This document shows, one piece after another, positions 55,448-64,000 of a stretch of DNA of 64,000 nt. The DNA is taken from contig NZ_CP066776.1 in assembly GCF_010681825.2 (NCBI RefSeq), forward strand, positions 248,001 through 312,000, in the 5' to 3' direction. The number at the start of each line of letters is the position of its first letter. Position 1 is the stretch's first letter. The DNA comes from Sulfuriroseicoccus oceanibius. Its GTDB lineage: Bacteria; Verrucomicrobiota; Verrucomicrobiia; Verrucomicrobiales; SLCJ01. The position numbers and the translations under genes were made by a program. A model generated the notes under the pieces. That model did not search any database. It was not told the origin of the DNA and saw only the letters and a program-made list of their open reading frames with translations.

Positions 55448-56017
55448 TCAGTGGATGTAGAAGCTGTCCGAGGGGTGCCTGCGCCGCCACCCTTTGAAGG
55501 ACTCGTAGGAGAACATCCCGAAACTCGTCTCGACCGCCCGAACCAGCGCACCCTTCCGACCGAGTAGCTGATCCGCATACTCAATGATCAAGCGGTTTGG
55601 ATGCGAGCGCTTGCGCACCTCTCGCACCTTGGCTATCGCCTGCGCTTCCGCGCCAGGTCCCAGATGCTGCGCCAGAGCCGCCGTCGCCACCGCCGAAGAC
55701 CGCGAGATCCCAGCCAAACAGTGAATCCCCACGGTGTCGCCCGGGCGAAACCCCGCCGTAAATTCCAAAATGCGCTCGATTTGATCAAGCGTCGGCGGAC
55801 GATCCTCCGAGCCCGCCTGGGTCTCCGACGCAATGTCGTCAAACACAGCGAACAAAATCCGCGCCATCGGAAACAAATGCCGCACTGCCGGTTCGTAAGT
55901 CGCCCGCTGCGCGCCCGGGTGCCAAATCGACACCACATGAGTGACTGGATGTTTGGCGAGCTCCGGCAACTCGGAGGCTCCACAAATGGCGAGCTTGAAT
56001 GGGGTCCCTTTCGGCAT
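55448..56017 (-). CDS. Cys-dependent protein phosphatase (DSP/PTP-like), paralogue 1
   Basis: A 189-residue protein with the phosphatase P-loop IHCLAGISRSSAVA (HCx5R). The general acid could be in the preceding FDDIASETQ region. It shares with the gene at 56229 an N-terminal block FKLAICGASELPELAKHPVT followed by HVVSIWHPGA. The loop is canonical, so it is probably active on phosphoproteins or phospholipids. The ATG at 56017 gives the same N-terminus as the paralogue. Its stop is close to the pseudopilin stop (convergent). Confidence 0.85.
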   Translation of the reverse strand: MPKGTPFKLAICGASELPELAKHPVTHVVSIWHPGAQRATYEPAVRHLFPMARILFAVFDDIASETQAGSEDRPPTLDQIERILEFTAGFRPGDTVGIHCLAGISRSSAVATAALAQHLGPGAEAQAIAKVREVRKRSHPNRLIIEYADQLLGRKGALVRAVETSFGMFSYESFKGWRRRHPSDSFYIH

Positions 56018-56228
56018 GGCGGCAATAGTTGGGGCTTTGCGCTGGTCGGTCTCTGAATCCGGATTTCCGGGCCGTGCTTCGGGGGAAAACGATACGCCCA
56101 CGAACCCATTTGAAGATGCGAAAGCCCATCCAAAAAACGCACAAACAAAAAACGCAACCCGTTATAAGGCAACACCTTACAAACCGCCAACACTACACAC
56201 CTGCGCGTAACCCGTTCCTCTTGAACCC

Positions 56229-56783
56229 TCAAGGCATATAGAACCCACGCGATGGCGGACGCTTCTCCCAGCCATCCTCAGCCGCGCTAGAAACAGCTCC
56301 GAGACTGTCCTCCACCGCCCGTATCAACGCACCTTCCCGATCCAAGACCTGATCCGCAAAACCAATCAGGCTCAAATTGGGCTGCGACCGCTTGCGTAAA
56401 CGCCGCACTCTGGAAATCGACCGTACTTCACACCCTGGTCCCAAATGCTGAGCCATCGCTGCCATCGCCACCGCCGGAGCTCGGGAAACTCCGCTCAAAC
56501 ACTGAACAGCCACCCTGTCTTGTGGTCCGAAACCAGCAGAAAAACCCAGCAACCGGTCGACCTCCGCCATTGCCTCTTCTCCCCCCTCCGCAAACGCCTC
56601 ATCCTTCAGTTCGGCAAACAAGATCCGAGCCGTGGGAAACATCTCTCTCACCGCCGGCTCGTAGGCCTCCCGCTCCGCCGCCGGATGCCAAATTGAAATC
56701 AACTGCGTCACGGGATGCCGCGCCAATTCCGGCAACTCCCCCACCCCGCATACAGCGAGCCTAAAAGGTTTTCCTGTAATCAT
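56229..56783 (-). CDS. Cys-phosphatase-like paralogue 2 with altered P-loop
   Basis: A 184-residue paralogue of the gene at 55448 (FRLAVCGVGELPELARHPVT, then QLISIWHPAA). The P-loop reads AVQCLSGVSRAPAVA: Cys and Arg of Cx5R are kept, but the His normally just before Cys is Gln. This His tunes the Cys pKa, so activity may be lower or the protein may bind without cleaving. The two copies are head-to-tail with a 211-nt gap, implying a local duplication followed by divergence. Confidence 0.8.
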   Translation of the reverse strand: MITGKPFRLAVCGVGELPELARHPVTQLISIWHPAAEREAYEPAVREMFPTARILFAELKDEAFAEGGEEAMAEVDRLLGFSAGFGPQDRVAVQCLSGVSRAPAVAMAAMAQHLGPGCEVRSISRVRRLRKRSQPNLSLIGFADQVLDREGALIRAVEDSLGAVSSAAEDGWEKRPPSRGFYMP

Positions 56784-57312
56784 TGTTCCCTAAGCGAAAA
56801 GTATTCTCATCGTCTGAGATTGATCTCATCGCTCCGTGCTGACTCCGGGGGAGCATCGGATACGCAGCCCCACCAGTAAAAGATGCGAAAACTCCACAGC
56901 AGCAAGCACTTCGCCCCCGACCAACCAGCCCGCTGCTGGTGACAATTCTTTTGCTCTGAAAAGCCCCGCCGCCCGTCGAAAGACACACCACCGCAGCCAT
57001 CCTGAGGCAACACCACCGAACCACTTGACTTTAGCCATCACACAGCCCTTCCCAGCAGCCCCTTGTGACACAAGCAGATGCGAGGAAACCCGCCCCCTGG
57101 TCTGTAGACAAAACCGCTGCCTGTGCACTCGAAATCAGAAACAAAGAACTCAATTTCTCCGATTCGACCAAGTTCGCACTTTCTACTAAGAAGCACGCGC
57201 ATTGACTTTAGGCTGATTTACCAGCTCTCAAAGGTAGACCATTATGGCACGTGCCGGCGCCCCTGCCTCGTGGCAATGGGCCCGTCAAACGAACGACAAC
57301 CAACCCAATATC
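56784..57312. promoter_or_regulatory. Upstream region of the pfl operon
   Basis: A 529-nt gap between divergent genes. A possible promoter is TTTACC (57217-57222), a 17-nt spacer and CATTAT (57240-57245), giving a 67-nt leader to pflB. No FNR-type TTGAT-N4-ATCAA box was found. No ORF with coding character is seen in 56784-57240. Confidence 0.25.
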
Positions 57313-59598
57313 ATGTCCACGATTGCACCTACTGCAGAACCGACAAAATCGGACGATTCCATTACCAGCTCGTCGCCATGGCGCGGCTTCTCCGCTGGCG
57401 ACTGGCAGGACTCCATCGACGTCCGCGACTTCATCCAGAAGAACTTCACGCCATACACTGGCGACGACTCTTTCCTCACCGGCCCAACCGAGCGCACCAA
57501 CAAGCTCTGGGACGATTTGAAAGTCCTGCTCGCCAAGGAACGCGCTGCAGGTGGTGTCCTCGACGCCGATGACAAAGTCGTCAGCACCGTCGACTCGCAC
57601 GGCCCGGGCTACATCACCAAAGACCTCGAGCAGATCGTCGGTGTGCAAACCGACGCTCCACTCAAGCGCGGTCTCCTTCCATTCGGTGGCGTCCGTATCG
57701 CAGCCGCCGCACTTCAGGCTCACGGCCGCGACCTCGACCCTGAGACCGCCGAAGCCTTCGCCAAACTGCGCAAGACCCACAACGACGGCGTCTTCGATGG
57801 CTACACCGCAGACATCCGCAAAGCCCGTTCGGCAGGTATCGTGACCGGTCTTCCAGATGGCTACGGCCGTGGCCGTATCATCGGCGACTACCGCCGCGTG
57901 GCTCTCTATGGTGTCGACCGCCTGATCGAAGACAAGAAGGCACAGCTCGCCGCATCCGACGGCGAAGCGTTCTCCGACGAGTGGGTCCGCTGCCGCGAAG
58001 AGATCAACGACCAGATCCGCGCGCTCGCTGCTCTCAAAAACATGGCAGCCGCTTACGGCTTCGACATCTCCGGCCCAGCTACCAATGGTAAGGAAGCAGT
58101 CCAGTGGACGTACTTCGCCTACCTCGGTGCGGTCAAGGACCAGAACGGTGCCGCCATGTCGTTCGGCCGTGCTTCGACCTTCTTCGACATCTACTTCGAG
58201 CGTGACTTCGCAGAAGGCACCTGCACCGAAGAAGAAGCTCAGGAGATCATCGACCACTTGGTGATGAAGATGCGTATCGTGCGCTTCATCCGTACCACCG
58301 ACTACGACGCACTCTTCTCCGGCGACCCTACCTGGGTGACCGAGAGCATCGGTGGTGTCGGCGAAGACGGTCGCCCATTGGTCACCAAGACCAGCTTCCG
58401 TGTTCTTCAGACCCTCTACAACCTTGGACCAGCACCTGAGCCAAACCTCACCGTGCTGTGGTCGCAGGACCTGCCAAAAGGCTTCAAAGACTACTGCTCG
58501 CGCGTCTCGATCGAGACCAGCTCGATCCAGTACGAGAACGACGACCTGATGCGCGGCTACTGGGGCGACGACTACGGTATCGCCTGCTGTGTGTCGGCAA
58601 TGCGGATCGGCAAGCAGATGCAGTTCTTCGGTGCCCGCGCCAACCTGGCCAAGGCAATGCTCTACGCCATCAACGGCGGTAAGGATGAGAAGTCCGGCAA
58701 GCAGGTCGCTCCTGTCAGCGAGCCAATCACCGGTGACTACCTCACCTACGACGAGCTCATGCCTCGCTTCGACGCCACCATGGACTGGCTCGCAGAAGTC
58801 TACGTCAAGGCGCTGAACATCATCCACTACATGCACGACAAGTACTCGCCGGAGAACATCATGATGGCTCTCCACGACCGCGAGATCCTGCGCACCATGG
58901 CTTGCGGTATCGCCGGACTCTCGGTATCGGCGGACTCGATTTCGGCAGTGCTCAACGCAAAAGTGAAGATCATCCGCAACGAAGAAGGCCTCGCGGTCGA
59001 CTACGAGGTGATCGGCGATTACCCAGCCTTCGGCAACAACGACGACGCCGTCGATAAGATCGCTACCGGTCTGGTTGAGAAGTTCATGGACAAACTGCGC
59101 AAGCAGCCAACCTACCGCAACGCCGTCCCAACCCAGTCGGTGCTCACCATCACCTCGAACGTGGTCTACGGTCAGAAGACCGGCAGCACCCCGGACGGAC
59201 GGAAAGCAGGCGAGCCATTCGCTCCAGGCGCCAACCCAATGCACGGCCGCGACAAGAAAGGCGCCGTCGCATCGATGGCATCGGTTGCGAAACTTCCATA
59301 CAAGGACAGCCAGGACGGTATCTCCTACACCTTCTCGATCGTGCCAAAAGCACTCGGAAGAACACCGGAAGACCGCATCGCCAACATGTCCAACCTCCTC
59401 GACGGATACTTCGCCGAGAAAGGCCACCACATTAACATCAACGTCTTCGAAAAAGAGACATTGATGGATGCAATGGAGCACCCTGAGAAGTACCCTCAGC
59501 TCACCATCCGTGTCTCCGGATACGCTGTGAACTTCATCAAGCTCACCCGCGAACAGCAGCTCGACGTCATCGAGCGTACGTTCCACGAGAAGATCTAA
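57313..59598 (+). CDS. pflB: Pyruvate formate-lyase
   Basis: A 761-residue glycyl-radical enzyme that splits pyruvate into acetyl-CoA and formate without oxygen. The catalytic Cys pair is in [20 protein letters not shown]. The radical Gly is in [20 protein letters not shown] near the C-terminus. [20 protein letters not shown] and [20 protein letters not shown] are typical PflB blocks. The ATG at 57313 gives E. coli-like length; an upstream ATG at 57244 would add 23 unneeded residues. First gene of pflB-pflA-OFA; no SD. Confidence 0.96.
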   Translation: MSTIAPTAEPTKSDDSITSSSPWRGFSAGDWQDSIDVRDFIQKNFTPYTGDDSFLTGPTERTNKLWDDLKVLLAKERAAGGVLDADDKVVSTVDSHGPGYITKDLEQIVGVQTDAPLKRGLLPFGGVRIAAAALQAHGRDLDPETAEAFAKLRKTHNDGVFDGYTADIRKARSAGIVTGLPDGYGRGRIIGDYRRVALYGVDRLIEDKKAQLAASDGEAFSDEWVRCREEINDQIRALAALKNMAAAYGFDISGPATNGKEAVQWTYFAYLGAVKDQNGAAMSFGRASTFFDIYFERDFAEGTCTEEEAQEIIDHLVMKMRIVRFIRTTDYDALFSGDPTWVTESIGGVGEDGRPLVTKTSFRVLQTLYNLGPAPEPNLTVLWSQDLPKGFKDYCSRVSIETSSIQYENDDLMRGYWGDDYGIACCVSAMRIGKQMQFFGARANLAKAMLYAINGGKDEKSGKQVAPVSEPITGDYLTYDELMPRFDATMDWLAEVYVKALNIIHYMHDKYSPENIMMALHDREILRTMACGIAGLSVSADSISAVLNAKVKIIRNEEGLAVDYEVIGDYPAFGNNDDAVDKIATGLVEKFMDKLRKQPTYRNAVPTQSVLTITSNVVYGQKTGSTPDGRKAGEPFAPGANPMHGRDKKGAVASMASVAKLPYKDSQDGISYTFSIVPKALGRTPEDRIANMSNLLDGYFAEKGHHININVFEKETLMDAMEHPEKYPQLTIRVSGYAVNFIKLTREQQLDVIERTFHEKI

Positions 59599-59626
59599 CG
59601 ATCCGCATCCTTAACCTAATCCGATA

Positions 59627-60433
59627 ATGAGCACGCCCGTGACCTGCCCCCACAACCCATCGCAGCCCCATTCGATCGAGCCGAACAACCAGCAACCCGA
59701 GGACGTGGTTGGCTACGTTCACGCGATCGAGACCTGCGGCACCGTGGACGGTCCGGGCGTGCGCTTTATCACCTTCGTTTCAGGCTGCCCGCTGCGCTGC
59801 CAGTACTGCCACAACCCTGACACCCAGGGCCCGGCGGCACGCGCCGCAGGCGAGCCGATGAGCGCCGGCGAGATCGTCAAAGACCTGATGCGCTACAAGA
59901 ACTTCCTGCGCGGCGGTGGCCTCACCGTCAGCGGTGGCGAACCACTGCTGCAGCCGGAGTTCGTGCGCGCAATCTTCACTCTCGCCAAGGAGAACGGCAT
60001 CCACACCGCACTCGATACCTCCGGGTTCCTCGGCCGCAACGCGGATGACGACCTCCTCTCCAAGACCGACCTGGTCCTGCTCGACATCAAGAGCTGGCTC
60101 CCGGCCACCTACAAGAATGTCACCGGCGTCGAACTCGAGCCAACGCTCGCATTCGCCCGCCGCCTCGACAAACTCGGTATCCCGGTGTGGATCCGCTTCG
60201 TCCAGGTCCCAGGCCTCACCGACGCCCCGGAAAACGTCGAGGGCATCGCGCGCTTCGTCGCCTCGCTCGGCAATGTCGACCGCGTTGAAATCCTCCCATT
60301 CCACAAAATGGGCGAAAACAAATACGAACGCGCAGGCAAAGCCTACAACCTAAACGACACCCCAACCCCAACGCCGGAAGAAATGGACGCAACGCGCCAG
60401 ATCTTCGCCAACTACGGCGTCACGGCACTCTAA
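59627..60433 (+). CDS. pflA: Pyruvate formate-lyase activating enzyme
   Basis: A 268-residue radical SAM enzyme that installs the glycyl radical on PflB. The cluster motif is [17 protein letters not shown] (Cx3Cx2C), preceded by [20 protein letters not shown], the family N-terminal block. [35 protein letters not shown] and [14 protein letters not shown] follow. Residues 1-28 (with several Cys/His) are an unusual extra N-terminus; ATG choice is moderately certain. 28 nt after pflB. Confidence 0.95.
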   Translation: MSTPVTCPHNPSQPHSIEPNNQQPEDVVGYVHAIETCGTVDGPGVRFITFVSGCPLRCQYCHNPDTQGPAARAAGEPMSAGEIVKDLMRYKNFLRGGGLTVSGGEPLLQPEFVRAIFTLAKENGIHTALDTSGFLGRNADDDLLSKTDLVLLDIKSWLPATYKNVTGVELEPTLAFARRLDKLGIPVWIRFVQVPGLTDAPENVEGIARFVASLGNVDRVEILPFHKMGENKYERAGKAYNLNDTPTPTPEEMDATRQIFANYGVTAL

Positions 60434-60587
60434 ACCACGCGGCGATCCCCACTCGCCGCAGCGCGGTGAGCGGACGCACAGAATCCCTCTCACCGCACAG
60501 ACACGACGCACCACCCATACCCGGTGGCTCGCCTCTCTTTGCGGAATCCCCAAGAGCCCCCAGCCAATTCCAACTACCCACTGGCTC

Positions 60588-62111
60588 ATGTCATCCGCAC
60601 AAAAAACGAAAAACCGCTGGCTCATCGCGGCCTCCGCCGTCGGCCTTCACATTTCCATCGGCTCGATCTACGCCTACAGCGCGTGGAAAATGCCGCTCGA
60701 GAACGCATTCGGCTGGTCGTCGTCCGACACCTCCACCGCATTCTCCATCGCCATCTTCTTCCTCGGTATCTCCGCCGCCTTCCTCGGCCGCTTCATTGAG
60801 AAGAAAGGCGCATCCAAAGGCGGACTCCTCGCCGCCAGCTTCTTCTCGGTTGGTCTGCTCGGGTCGGCTCTCGCCTGCTACCTGCAGAACCTTTACCTCT
60901 TCTTCCTCTTCTTCGGAATGGTCAGCGGTATCGGCCTCGGACTCGGCTATATCTCGCCGGTCTCCACACTGGTGAAATGGTTCCCTGACCGGCGCGGCCT
61001 CGCCACCGGTCTCGCCATCATGGGCTTCGGCTTCGGTGGATTGGTCTGTGCCAAGTTGATCAGCACCTTCGTTCCGGCCCAAGACGAAATCGTCCTGCCA
61101 GCCGACCAGAAAACCTACGACTATCTGGAGCTCCAAAAGACCGCTCCAGAGGAAGCCGCCAAGATCGTCTCCACCGTTCCTGCTCTCGAGACCTACAAGG
61201 AACAAAGCAAACTGGCCGACGAGCTGCACCGTGAGCACAAAACCGACACGCCGGAATACGCTGCCGCCAAAGAGATCAAGGACGGCTTCAAGTCGACTCT
61301 GGTCTACGACAAAGGCGACATCACCAAAGCCTTCCTCTTCCTCGGCGGAATCTACCTCCTCGTGATGGTTCCTAGTGCGCTCTACATCGCACCGCCACCA
61401 GCCGGCTACGCCGATAAGTTCGCCAAGGGCAGCGATCCTAAGAAAGCCAAGTCCGCCGCAGTGGCGGGTGAAATGACCGCCAAGCAGGCGGTGCGCACCC
61501 CAGGCTTCTACGGCCTGTGGCTGATGCTCTTCATCAACGTGAGCTGCGGCATTGCTGTGATCGCCACCGCCAAGAAGATGGGCTATGAAATGGTGCGTCT
61601 GCCGGAAGTCCAAGCAGGCCTTCTCGTCATGGGAATCTCGCTCTTCAACGGTCTCGGCCGCATCATGTGGGCATCGGCATCCGACTTCATCGGCCGCTCG
61701 AACACCTACGTCGCCTTCTTCGCGATCCAAATCATCGCCTTCCCGGCTCTCGCCTACCTCACCGGTAGCCCGATTGCCTTCATGGCCGTGACCTTCATCA
61801 TCCTCACCTGCTACGGTGGGGGCTTCGCCGCGATCCCTGCCTACATCTCGGATCTCTTCGGCCTCAAGGAAATGCCAACCATCCACGGCTTCATCCTCAC
61901 CGCCTGGTCCGCAGCCGGCATCGTCGGCCCGTCGATCAACGAGTACGTCTACAAGACCACGGGCAGTTACAGCGGCAGCCTTTGGGTCTTCGGTGGCGCC
62001 TTCGTCGTCGCCCTGATCATCTCGGTTCTGATGAAGAAAGAGATCAAGCGCATCCAAAACGGCTACGCAGCCGCAGAAACCGCCAACCCAACGCCAGCCA
62101 AAGCAGCGTAA
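60588..62111 (+). CDS. MFS transporter, OFA (oxalate/formate antiporter) family
   Basis: A 507-residue 12-TM carrier. The first helix is preceded by [20 protein letters not shown], the family signature with its [11 protein letters not shown] core. [20 protein letters not shown] and [18 protein letters not shown] form the loop 2-3/TM4-5 region. A soluble insertion of about 110 residues sits between TM6 and TM7 ([18 protein letters not shown]..). Position after pflB-pflA suggests it exports formate or exchanges an organic acid. Ends in a strong terminator. Confidence 0.92.
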   Translation: MSSAQKTKNRWLIAASAVGLHISIGSIYAYSAWKMPLENAFGWSSSDTSTAFSIAIFFLGISAAFLGRFIEKKGASKGGLLAASFFSVGLLGSALACYLQNLYLFFLFFGMVSGIGLGLGYISPVSTLVKWFPDRRGLATGLAIMGFGFGGLVCAKLISTFVPAQDEIVLPADQKTYDYLELQKTAPEEAAKIVSTVPALETYKEQSKLADELHREHKTDTPEYAAAKEIKDGFKSTLVYDKGDITKAFLFLGGIYLLVMVPSALYIAPPPAGYADKFAKGSDPKKAKSAAVAGEMTAKQAVRTPGFYGLWLMLFINVSCGIAVIATAKKMGYEMVRLPEVQAGLLVMGISLFNGLGRIMWASASDFIGRSNTYVAFFAIQIIAFPALAYLTGSPIAFMAVTFIILTCYGGGFAAIPAYISDLFGLKEMPTIHGFILTAWSAAGIVGPSINEYVYKTTGSYSGSLWVFGGAFVVALIISVLMKKEIKRIQNGYAAAETANPTPAKAA

Positions 62112-62137
62112 CCGGTCCGGTCACCGAATCATTCCCG

Positions 62138-62177
62138 CTCCGCCGATGCCCACCAGGGTGTCGGCGGAGCTTTTTTG
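62138..62177 (+). terminator. Intrinsic terminator of the pfl operon
   Basis: GCTCCGCCGA pairs with TCGGCGGAGC (10 bp) across about 14 nt and is followed by six Ts. Confidence 0.92.
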
Positions 62178-62249
62178 TGCTCCACGAGCGCCACAACTCC
62201 GATAGGTCCTATCAGTCCTATAGGACTTATGGAACCTACCTCACCGACG

Positions 62250-62283
62250 ACAAGACCTTAGCCTTTCTGGAGGATCACTCGTA
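62250..62283 (+). pseudogene. Displaced 3' end of a DUF1810 gene
   Basis: About 30 nt (GACGACAAGACCTTAGCC then TTTCTGGAGGATCACT) encode DDKTLAFLEDHS and a stop. They match, with two mismatches, the last codons of the intact DUF1810 gene at 63098-63526. Nothing else of that gene is present here. It is the remnant of a duplication or rearrangement that now overlaps the end of the toxin gene. Confidence 0.8.
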
Positions 62284-62538
62284 ATGCGTCCACAGCCGCA
62301 AGACCTTCACCGTCTTCTCATCTTCATACACCGCATATACCAAGCGGTGCTGGATATTCATCCGGCGTGAATACGCTCCGCCCAAGTCCCCCACTAGCGC
62401 CTCATACGGCGGAGGATCGGCAAAGGGATCTTCACCAATCAACCGCAGCAACTGCTTCGCCCTCTCCGCAAGCGGCGATCCTTTCAGCTTCTTGGCATCC
62501 TTCTTCGCCTGCCGCGTGTAGACCAGTTCGTATGCCAT
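62275..62538 (-). CDS. Txe/YoeB-family toxin
   Basis: An 87-residue RelE-fold mRNA interferase. MAYELVYTRQAKKDAKKLKG, KQLLRLIGEDPFADPPPYE, GGAYSRRMNIQHRLVYAVYE and the end RLWTHYE match YoeB, including the catalytic Arg in SRRMNIQHR and the C-terminal His-Tyr. It cleaves mRNA at the ribosome when free of antitoxin. It lies 41 nt after the antitoxin gene; the last 9 nt overlap the DUF1810 remnant on the other strand. Confidence 0.93.
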   Translation of the reverse strand: MAYELVYTRQAKKDAKKLKGSPLAERAKQLLRLIGEDPFADPPPYEALVGDLGGAYSRRMNIQHRLVYAVYEDEKTVKVLRLWTHYE

Positions 62539-62579
62539 ACCTGAGAATGAGGTCACCGCATTTAACTAACAAACAAAAA

Positions 62580-62855
62580 CTACAGATCAATCTCCTTCGA
62601 GCATTCGTCGATCGGCTCCGCCATTCCCTCGATAATCGACTCCCTCATCCCAGGCACGCCGAGCAGGTACAGAGTCTCTTGAATCGCACGCCAATCCCCC
62701 TCAGACACCAACACTGCATTACCACGTTTGCCGGTAATCTGAACCGGCTCGTGGCTCTCCAAGGTCGCATCAATCAGCCGATAAAGCTCCGAACGCGCAT
62801 TCGTGGCGGTAATTGTCTTCACATTGGAAACGTACGTGATTCCGCACGTCTTCAC
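62580..62855 (-). CDS. Phd/YefM-family antitoxin
   Basis: A 91-residue protein. VKTITATNARSELYRLIDAT is the YefM/Phd DNA-binding N-terminus; PVQITGKRGNAVLVSEGDWR and AIQETLYLLGVPGMRESIIE form the rest of the fold. The acidic C-terminus (EPIDECSKEIDL) wraps the toxin. No ATG fits; GTG 62855 gives an 11-residue extra N-terminus, and GTG 62822 starts exactly at the conserved motif and may be the real start. It is upstream of the toxin, as usual, and should repress the pair. Confidence 0.9.
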   Translation of the reverse strand: MKTCGITYVSNVKTITATNARSELYRLIDATLESHEPVQITGKRGNAVLVSEGDWRAIQETLYLLGVPGMRESIIEGMAEPIDECSKEIDL

Positions 62856-63097
62856 AAGTCCTCAAAATTTATTCGACTCGTCCCTGCCAATGGACAGGTG
62901 AGCCCCACGCCGGGCAACTACCGACCAGACAGTTAACCGGAGTGCCACGTATTAGTCTTGCCGGTCTGACGTCCCCCATTCCAATCTGTCGTCTGACCAG
63001 GGATCTCCAGCGCTAACAAGCGCAAAAGACAGCTCTGGACATCGCCTAGGAAATACCCCCACTCCAATCATCGCCTCCTAAATAAACGCCACATCCG

Positions 63098-63526
63098 ATG
63101 CATTCCCACCCCCTCCTCCAACGCTTCATCGATGCTCAAGAATCCGACTATGCCACCGCGCTGGCAGAGCTTCGAAACGGCCAAAAGCAAAGCCACTGGA
63201 TCTGGTACATCTTTCCTCAGGTCGCCGGTCTGGGCTTCAGCTCGATGGCACAACACTTCGCAATTCAAAGCCACGCGGAAGCCACTGAATTTCTCAACCA
63301 CCCGACCCTCGGAGCCAGGCTGATCGAATGCACCGACGCTCTACTAGAACATCGGGGAACGCCCATCGAAACCATCATGGGCTACCCCGACGACCTCAAG
63401 CTCCGCTCATCGATGACACTCTTCGCTGCCATCTCGGACAACGACAGCCCATTCCACCAAGTGCTCAATGCGTTTTACCAAGGCAAGCCCGACGACAAGA
63501 CCTTAGCTTTTCTGGAAGATCACTGA
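63098..63526 (+). CDS. DUF1810 family protein
   Basis: A 142-residue cytoplasmic protein that matches DUF1810 along its full length: LQRFIDAQESDYATALAELR, GQKQSHWIWYIFPQVAGLGF, SSMAQHFAIQSHAEATEFLN, and SMTLFAAISDNDSPFHQVLN. The function of the family is not known. Its 3' end (DDKTLAFLEDH) is also found, detached, at 62250-62283. Monocistronic, downstream of the antitoxin promoter region. Confidence 0.92.
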   Translation: MHSHPLLQRFIDAQESDYATALAELRNGQKQSHWIWYIFPQVAGLGFSSMAQHFAIQSHAEATEFLNHPTLGARLIECTDALLEHRGTPIETIMGYPDDLKLRSSMTLFAAISDNDSPFHQVLNAFYQGKPDDKTLAFLEDH

Positions 63527-63602
63527 CGCGGACGCCCCCGCGCCTCACCCGGCGCACTCCACGCCGCGTCTTCTGAAAACTGCCAACTGAACACTAGCAA
63601 AC

Positions 63603-64000
63603 TCACAACAACCCTCGCCGCTCCATGCTCTCCTCCATCGCCTTTTCCACCAGGCGGGCGGCGAGTTGTTCGGTGGCGTCGTCTAGTTTGCGGTTGGCTT
63701 GCTTGAGGCCGTTGGCGTCTTTGGTTTGCATCGCGGCTTCCACTGCGGCCACCGCGGCATCGATCTCAGCTTTCTCTTCCGCATCGATCTCATCTCCGAG
63801 CACTTCCATCGCAGCGGACACCGCAGGCAAGAGCTCGTCACTCTTCATCTTCGCCTCGGTCCAAATGCGGGCTTCCATGTCCTCGAACGCGTGGTCCACG
63901 CTGTCGGCGACCATTTGTTCGACCCGCTCATCCGCGACGTCGACCGCCGAGTTGGCAATTTCGAGCACGGTGTCTTCGTTGGTCTGAAGGTTGCGCGCCA
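63603..64000 (-). CDS. Hsp70-family chaperone, C-terminal fragment (HscA/DnaK-like)
   Basis: The last 131 residues of a minus-strand gene that continues beyond the right edge. The helical lid is visible: DERVEQMVADSVDHAFEDME, ARIWTEAKMKSDELLPAVSA, DEIDAEEKAEIDAAVAAVEA and KQANRKLDDATEQLAARLVE. The pattern (DSxDHAxED, EAKxxSDEL) fits DnaK and HscA; without the nucleotide-binding domain the two cannot be told apart. The tail ends MERRGLL, without the EEVD-like or long disordered tail of DnaK, which favours an HscA-like protein. Confidence 0.82.
   Translation of the reverse strand, partial: ARNLQTNEDTVLEIANSAVDVADERVEQMVADSVDHAFEDMEARIWTEAKMKSDELLPAVSAAMEVLGDEIDAEEKAEIDAAVAAVEAAMQTKDANGLKQANRKLDDATEQLAARLVEKAMEESMERRGLL

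Noticed and set aside
56784-57312. FNR site in front of pflB
   Set aside because: No TTGAT-N4-ATCAA match; ATTGATCTCATC near 56818 lacks the second half-site.
57208-59586. Long open frame (792 codons) antisense to pflB
   Set aside because: Same cause; pflB fills the plus strand with all catalytic motifs, and the antisense product has no recognisable motif.
60591-62057. Open frame antisense to the OFA transporter
   Set aside because: Highly charged, repetitive product caused by complement of TM codons; no start context.

Overview
The window is a GC-rich (roughly 60%), gene-dense bacterial chromosome segment that I infer comes from a member of the Verrucomicrobiota. The inference rests on combined features. 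These are a Bacillus-type succinate dehydrogenase (sdhC-A-B), a PEP-CTERM protein next to a pseudopilin, a GntR-HTH/LacI-type sensor regulator, multi-domain SGNH esterases, very few Shine-Dalgarno sequences, and long intergenic stretches packed with short palindromic repeats. No rRNA is present, so the assignment is not proven.

Layout. 0-8 kb: a truncated anchored protein and a small YD-like secreted protein (minus), folP, a MEKHLA-domain protein, a 0.9 kb repeat field, a cytochrome c and Nudix pair, a zinc-ribbon membrane protein, a tandem thioredoxin-fold pair whose second member has lost CxxC, and a VOC protein. 8-14 kb: two duplicated tRNA-Glu genes with their own promoters and terminators, nadB, a three-domain secreted hydrolase and a flavoprotein. 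14-23 kb: the sdhC-sdhA-sufU-sdhB operon, an outer-membrane barrel overlapping a serine hydrolase gene, and a GntR/LacI-type regulator. 23-31 kb: a YeeE/YedE pair framed by direct repeats, a DEAD-box helicase, fhs and trpB. 31-45 kb: a second repeat field, glsB-like, radical SAM, PhoH, GT61, a complete IS256-family element with an 8-bp target duplication, fabV, a glycine-zipper lipoprotein, a third repeat field, aroC, a metallophosphoesterase and a lipoprotein. 45-56 kb: rfbA divergent from an RmlC-like cupin, an MsbA-type exporter, an M32 carboxypeptidase, a hypothetical secreted protein, a cyclophilin, a cobalamin riboswitch followed by a PEP-CTERM gene and a pseudopilin gene, and two tandem Cys-phosphatases. 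57-64 kb: pflB-pflA-OFA transporter, a YoeB/YefM-type toxin-antitoxin pair, a DUF1810 gene with a displaced copy of its own 3' end, and the C-terminus of an Hsp70.

How the genes work together. The metabolism looks facultative: a respiratory complex II with its own Fe-S scaffold gene, plus pyruvate formate-lyase, its activase and a formate/oxalate-family transporter, with formate-tetrahydrofolate ligase elsewhere in the window able to reuse formate. folP, aroC, trpB, nadB and fabV are single biosynthetic housekeeping genes. rfbA, the RmlC-like cupin, GT61 and the MsbA-type exporter point to envelope polysaccharide or lipid export.

The most interesting signals are: (1) a clear cobalamin riboswitch placed directly in front of a PEP-CTERM surface protein and a pseudopilin; (2) at least two families of intergenic hairpins with compensatory base changes, scattered through many gaps and interrupted in one place by the IS; (3) the CxxC-less thioredoxin-fold partner; (4) sufU inside the sdh operon; (5) the toxin-antitoxin pair bracketed by copies of the DUF1810 3' end.
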